64,000 bases of DNA from Halomonas eurihalina (GTDB lineage Bacteria > Pseudomonadota > Gammaproteobacteria > Pseudomonadales > Halomonadaceae). The notes below the pieces were generated by a model that saw only the letters and a program-made list of their open reading frames with translations, did not search any database and had not been told where the DNA came from. Below, one piece after another: positions 60,351 to 64,000 of the stretch (positions are counted from its first letter, which is position 1; every line of letters begins with the position of its first letter). The stretch covers positions 1-64,000 of the forward strand of contig NZ_VTPU01000014.1 in NCBI RefSeq assembly GCF_008274785.1, given 5' to 3'. The translations under genes and the position numbers were made by a program.

Positions 60351-62690
60351 ATGAGACAGGGATGGGCCATGCCCCTGGCACTGGCTAGCCTGGCGGGCGT
60401 GGCGACGGGGGCGCTGGCCACGACGGCGCTGCTGCAGGGACTGGGTGTCGCTGCCCTCTGGTGCCTGGTATGGCGTCGTGGGCGCGAGAGCCTGCTTTTG
60501 GTCGTGGTAATGCTCGTCGCTGTGCGGATCCTGCTGGTGGCGGGCGGTGAACTGGCTCCCGGCCTGAGTCGGCAGGACGTGCGTCTCGACGCACGAGTGC
60601 TCGACGTCTCGTCTCAGGCAGGGATGGCGCGCCTCGATCTGTCGGTCGATGCCTGCCGGCCGCTGACGCCGGGCCTGCCGGACTGCGATGCCCTTGCTCG
60701 GGTACGCTTGAGCGTCTACCGGGGGCCCGACATCCAGGTGGGGGAGCGCTGGCGACTGACGGCCCGCCTGAGGCCGCCCTCCGGGGCCGCCAATCCCGGG
60801 ACCTTCGACTATCGTGGCTGGCTCTGGCGAGAAGGCATCCAGGCCACCGGCTATCTGCGCCAGTCTCCGGCGCCACGCCGATTGGCCGAGGCCGATGTAT
60901 CGGTGCGCCGACTGGCGCTGGCGCATCTCGACGAGCAGGAGCTGGCGCCACGCCCCTCGCGTTGGCTGGCGGCCCTGACCCTCGGCGCGGAGCGGCGGCT
61001 CGAGACGCGGGACTGGGAACTGCTCAATGCCAGCGGCACCACCCATCTGGTGGTGATCTCCGGTCTGCATATCGGCCTGGTGGCCGCCTTTGCGCTGGGC
61101 CTGTCGCGTCTGCTGGCCCGTTGTCTGATGCCGGGGCGCTGGCGCATGGCAATCTGGCCCTGGTGGTCCGCAGGCATGGCCGCCGCTGGTTATGCGGTCC
61201 TGGCGGGGCTGGAAGCGCCGGCCATGCGCGCCCTGGTCATGGCCCTGGTCGGTCTCTGGGTCGCCAGCGGTCGTCACGCGCCGGGTGCCTGGCAGGCCTG
61301 GTGGTTGGCGTTGGCACTGATCCTGCTGCTCGATCCGTTGTCTGCCTGGCGCCCGGGATTGTGGCTCTCCTTTCTTGCCGTGGCACTGTTGATCCTTATC
61401 TGGCAGGGCCGGTCGAGACCGCGCGGCGTGCGGGGGTGGTGCCTGGCGCTGATACGTACCCAATGGCTGCTGGCGCCGCTCATGGCGGCGGCCGTGTTGC
61501 TGGCGTTCGGGCGGCTCGCGCCGGCTGCACCGCTGGTCAACCTGATCGCCGTGCCGCTGGTCAGCGCCCTGATGGTGCCCCTGGGGCTGGCGGGCTGGTT
61601 GTTGGCCTGGGTGCCGCCGCTCTCGATGGCGTGCTGGACCCTGTTCGCTGGTCTGGCCCAGGGGCTGGCCTCCGTCCTGGAAGCCGTCGTGGCGCAGCTG
61701 CCGCTCTGGCAACCGTCGCCGGAGCAGCGCTGGCCACTGGCCATCGGTCTGGGCCTGGTCAGCGCGCTCTGGGCCTTGCCGGGGCTGGATCGACGCTGGC
61801 GCGCGGTTGGAACACTGCTGCTGGTAGCCGGCTCCGCGTGGCTGCCGGTGGTGGAGCCTGAGCGAGGCACTCTCTGGGCGCGGGTGTATGATGTCGGCCA
61901 GGGGCAGTTGGTGGAATTGCGCACTACCCACTATCGGGCCCTGGTGGACACCGGGCCGCGCTTTGGTTCCGGCTTCATGCCGCTCGAGACCCTGTGGGCA
62001 CCGGGGCAGGCATTCGACGACGTCATTGTCAGCCATGGCGATCAGGATCATGCCGGTGGCCTGGCGGCTCTGGAGGCCGAGCACGACGTTGACCGTTACC
62101 TGGCGCCGCCGGGCGAGACCTTGCCGGTTACAGCCGATGCCTGTCGAGCGGGGCGTGCCTGGCAACGCGATGGCGTCGAGTTCCGCTTCCTGTGGCCTCC
62201 GCCGCGGGTCGGTGGGTTGTCCAGCAATGATCGCTCCTGTGTCCTGCTGGTCACTGCCGGCCCTCATCGCCTGTTGATTCCCGGCGACGTTGGTCGCCGG
62301 GTGGAGCGCAGCTTCCTGGGCGCCTTGACGGAGCCGGTCACGGTGCTGGTGGCGGGGCATCACGGCAGTCGTACCAGCTCCGGGCCTGCCCTGGTGCGTC
62401 GACTGGCGCCCGGCTCGGTCATCTTCAGTGCGGCGCGTGGCAGTCGCTTCGGCCACCCGGCATCCGAGGTGGTGCGGCGTTTCCGGCTGGCCGGTAGCTG
62501 CCTGTGGAGTACCGCCCAGGACGGCGCCTTGACGCTGAGGCTGGGCGAGCGCGACGATCCGGACATCAGCGCTGCGCGGCCGCTGTCATGGCGGCCTGGC
62601 GGTGTCGGCCGGGACTGCCTTGCGTTAGAATCGCCTGCATCGATACCGGGCTTGCCCGTGCCGACATCCACTGAAGCGGAGACACCGTGA
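60351..62690 (+). CDS. comEC: DNA internalisation channel ComEC/Rec2
   Basis: The 779-residue membrane protein has an N-terminal DUF4131 region, a Competence domain of many helices (LNASGTTHLVVISGLHIGLVAAF) and a C-terminal metallo-beta-lactamase-like domain with VSHGDQDHAGGL and VLVAGHHGSRTSSGPALV. It carries single-stranded DNA across the inner membrane in natural transformation. All parts look intact. The ATG follows AGGGACGATGAG. The 3' end overlaps msbA by four bases. Confidence 0.94.
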   Translation: MRQGWAMPLALASLAGVATGALATTALLQGLGVAALWCLVWRRGRESLLLVVVMLVAVRILLVAGGELAPGLSRQDVRLDARVLDVSSQAGMARLDLSVDACRPLTPGLPDCDALARVRLSVYRGPDIQVGERWRLTARLRPPSGAANPGTFDYRGWLWREGIQATGYLRQSPAPRRLAEADVSVRRLALAHLDEQELAPRPSRWLAALTLGAERRLETRDWELLNASGTTHLVVISGLHIGLVAAFALGLSRLLARCLMPGRWRMAIWPWWSAGMAAAGYAVLAGLEAPAMRALVMALVGLWVASGRHAPGAWQAWWLALALILLLDPLSAWRPGLWLSFLAVALLILIWQGRSRPRGVRGWCLALIRTQWLLAPLMAAAVLLAFGRLAPAAPLVNLIAVPLVSALMVPLGLAGWLLAWVPPLSMACWTLFAGLAQGLASVLEAVVAQLPLWQPSPEQRWPLAIGLGLVSALWALPGLDRRWRAVGTLLLVAGSAWLPVVEPERGTLWARVYDVGQGQLVELRTTHYRALVDTGPRFGSGFMPLETLWAPGQAFDDVIVSHGDQDHAGGLAALEAEHDVDRYLAPPGETLPVTADACRAGRAWQRDGVEFRFLWPPPRVGGLSSNDRSCVLLVTAGPHRLLIPGDVGRRVERSFLGALTEPVTVLVAGHHGSRTSSGPALVRRLAPGSVIFSAARGSRFGHPASEVVRRFRLAGSCLWSTAQDGALTLRLGERDDPDISAARPLSWRPGGVGRDCLALESPASIPGLPVPTSTEAETP

Positions 62691-64000
62691 TCGAACATTC
62701 CGGCTGGACCCTCTACAAGCGTCTGCTGGGTTACGTCAGGCCGCACTGGCGGGCCTTCTCCCTGGCCATCGTGGGCTATGTGCTCTATGCCGCATCGAGC
62801 ACGGCGCTGGCCGAGATGATGAAGCGGCTGATCGACGGCATCCAGGATCCGGATGCTGCCTTTCGGCTCTGGCTGCCCCTGTTCGTGGTAGGCATGTTCG
62901 CCTTCCGGGGGCTGGGCACCTTCCTCGGCACCTATTTCATGAGCAACGTGGCGCGCAATCTGGTGCATGCCCTGCGTTGTGATGTCTTCAATCACATGCT
63001 GCACCTGCCCGGGCGCTTCTTCGACTCGCATTCCTCCGGGCACCTGATCTCGCGGGTCACCTACCATGTGGAGCAGGTGACCGGTGCGGCCACCAAGGCG
63101 ATCACCATCCTGCTGCGCGAAGGCCTCTTCGTGATCGGGTTGATCATCTACCTGTTGTGGACCAACTGGATGCTGACGCTGCTGTTTCTCGCCGTGACGC
63201 CGATGATCGGCGGCGTGGTCAGTTACGCCAGCAAGCGCTTTCGTCGTATCTCTCGGCGTATCCAGCGCTCCATGGGCGATGTGACCCATGTGGCGTCCGA
63301 GGCGTTGTCCGGTTATCGGGTGGTACGCACCCACGGCGCCGAGGCCTATGAGAAGGCACGCTTTGCCGAGGCCAGCGAGGTCAACCGTCGCCAGAGCATG
63401 AAGGAGGCCCTGACCAAGGCCACCAGCACGCCGGTGATCCAGTTGATGGTGGCCCTGGCGCTGGCATTGCTGGTGTGGCTGGCCATGTCGCCGGCGTTGA
63501 TGGCGGACATGACGCCCGGCGAGTTCGTGGCCTTCATCACCGCCGCTTCGCTGATGGCCAAGCCGGTACGCCAGCTCACCGAAATCAATGCCACCGTGCA
63601 GAAGGGGATCGCCGCGGCCGCCGAGCTTTTCGGCCTGCTCGAGGAGGAGCCCGAAGAGGACCTGGGCGATCGGGAGCCGGGGCGTCTCGATGGCCGGGTG
63701 CGTTTCGAGGACGTGCATTTCGCCTATGGCGAGGATCAGCCTGAAGTGCTCAAGGGCATCAATCTTGAAGTGTCGCCGGGCGAGATGGTTGCCATCGTCG
63801 GTCGCTCGGGCAGCGGCAAGTCGACCCTGGTGGGCCTGCTGCCACGTTTCTACCATCCCACGGCGGGACGTATCCTGATCGACGATGTGCCCATCGAGAC
63901 ATACCGACTGGCGCCGTTGCGGCGTTGCGTTGCCCTGGTCTCCCAGCAGGTCATGCTGTTCAATGCGAGCATCGCCGACAACATCGCCTATGGTGTGGAG
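62687..64000 (+). CDS. msbA: Lipid A flippase MsbA (5' part, runs off the window)
   Basis: The 438 codons present begin with GTG overlapping the comEC stop. They cover the six-helix membrane domain and the start of the ATPase domain, with Walker A GRSGSGKS and the Q-loop region VALVSQQVMLFN. The signature and Walker B motifs are beyond the window. MsbA flips lipid A-core across the inner membrane. Full members are about 580 residues, so roughly 140 codons are missing. Confidence 0.95.
   Translation, partial: MIEHSGWTLYKRLLGYVRPHWRAFSLAIVGYVLYAASSTALAEMMKRLIDGIQDPDAAFRLWLPLFVVGMFAFRGLGTFLGTYFMSNVARNLVHALRCDVFNHMLHLPGRFFDSHSSGHLISRVTYHVEQVTGAATKAITILLREGLFVIGLIIYLLWTNWMLTLLFLAVTPMIGGVVSYASKRFRRISRRIQRSMGDVTHVASEALSGYRVVRTHGAEAYEKARFAEASEVNRRQSMKEALTKATSTPVIQLMVALALALLVWLAMSPALMADMTPGEFVAFITAASLMAKPVRQLTEINATVQKGIAAAAELFGLLEEEPEEDLGDREPGRLDGRVRFEDVHFAYGEDQPEVLKGINLEVSPGEMVAIVGRSGSGKSTLVGLLPRFYHPTAGRILIDDVPIETYRLAPLRRCVALVSQQVMLFNASIADNIAYGVE

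Noticed and set aside
60288..62456. A 722-codon open frame on the minus strand opposite comEC
   Set aside because: It is a low-complexity Gln/Arg/His/Pro-rich translation opposite a well-supported gene, so it is a shadow frame.
62360..63856. A 498-codon minus-strand frame opposite comEC and msbA
   Set aside because: It crosses two real genes on the other strand and its product is rich in His, Gln and Gly without any domain.

Overview
The window is about 64 kb of high-GC, gene-dense gammaproteobacterial chromosome. Acidic proteins, a cytochrome bc1 operon and a gene order close to the Pseudomonas aeruginosa region from yjgA/pmbA through rpoN, mla, murA, petABC and the dcw cluster to secA point to the Halomonadaceae (Halomonas or a relative). 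That placement is inferred from gene content and remembered synteny; no search was run. I see no prophage, insertion sequence, CRISPR array or tRNA. Nearly everything is conserved housekeeping.

Layout. 1-2300: darP and pmbA with heptamer repeat arrays. 2299-10471 (minus): ptsO-rapZ-ptsN-hpf-rpoN (nitrogen PTS, ribosome hibernation, sigma-54) and lptB-lptA-lptC-kdsC-kdsD-yrbG (LPS transport and Kdo synthesis). 10614-17392 (plus): mlaFEDCB (phospholipid transport), ibaG, murA, hisG, hisD. 17672-21610: degS/algW-type protease, a Nif3-family protein, zapG, zapE. 21866-26884 (plus): rplM-rpsI, petABC, sspAB. 26984-30271 (minus): dolP, diaA, yraN, lpoA. 30320-49230 (plus): rsmI, the RNase P RNA, then the dcw division and wall cluster rsmH-ftsL-ftsI-murE-murF-mraY-murD-ftsW-murG-murC-ddlB-ftsQ-ftsA-ftsZ-lpxC. 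mraZ, usually first in this cluster, is absent. 49331-55424: dciA, a small unrecognised secreted-type ORF, secA, argJ and a Nudix/ThiE fusion. 55603-64000: aguB-aguA (agmatine to putrescine), lolC-lolD without lolE, a DUF2062 protein, comEC, and the start of msbA.

Much of the window serves the cell envelope: LPS (kdsC, kdsD, lptABC, lpxC, msbA), phospholipid asymmetry (mla), lipoprotein export (lolCD), peptidoglycan (mur, ddl, ftsI, lpoA) and envelope stress (degS, dolP).

Three things stand out. (1) A dispersed family of 7-bp tandem repeats, with units such as CTACGAG, CGGCTCG, AGCTTCG and ATCTCGC, sits mostly just 3' of genes. (2) An ORF of 121 codons directly upstream of secA has a long signal sequence and a C-terminal RRGPP, resembling a SecM-type secretion monitor. 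(3) ftsQ carries a one-base frameshift in a run of seven G.
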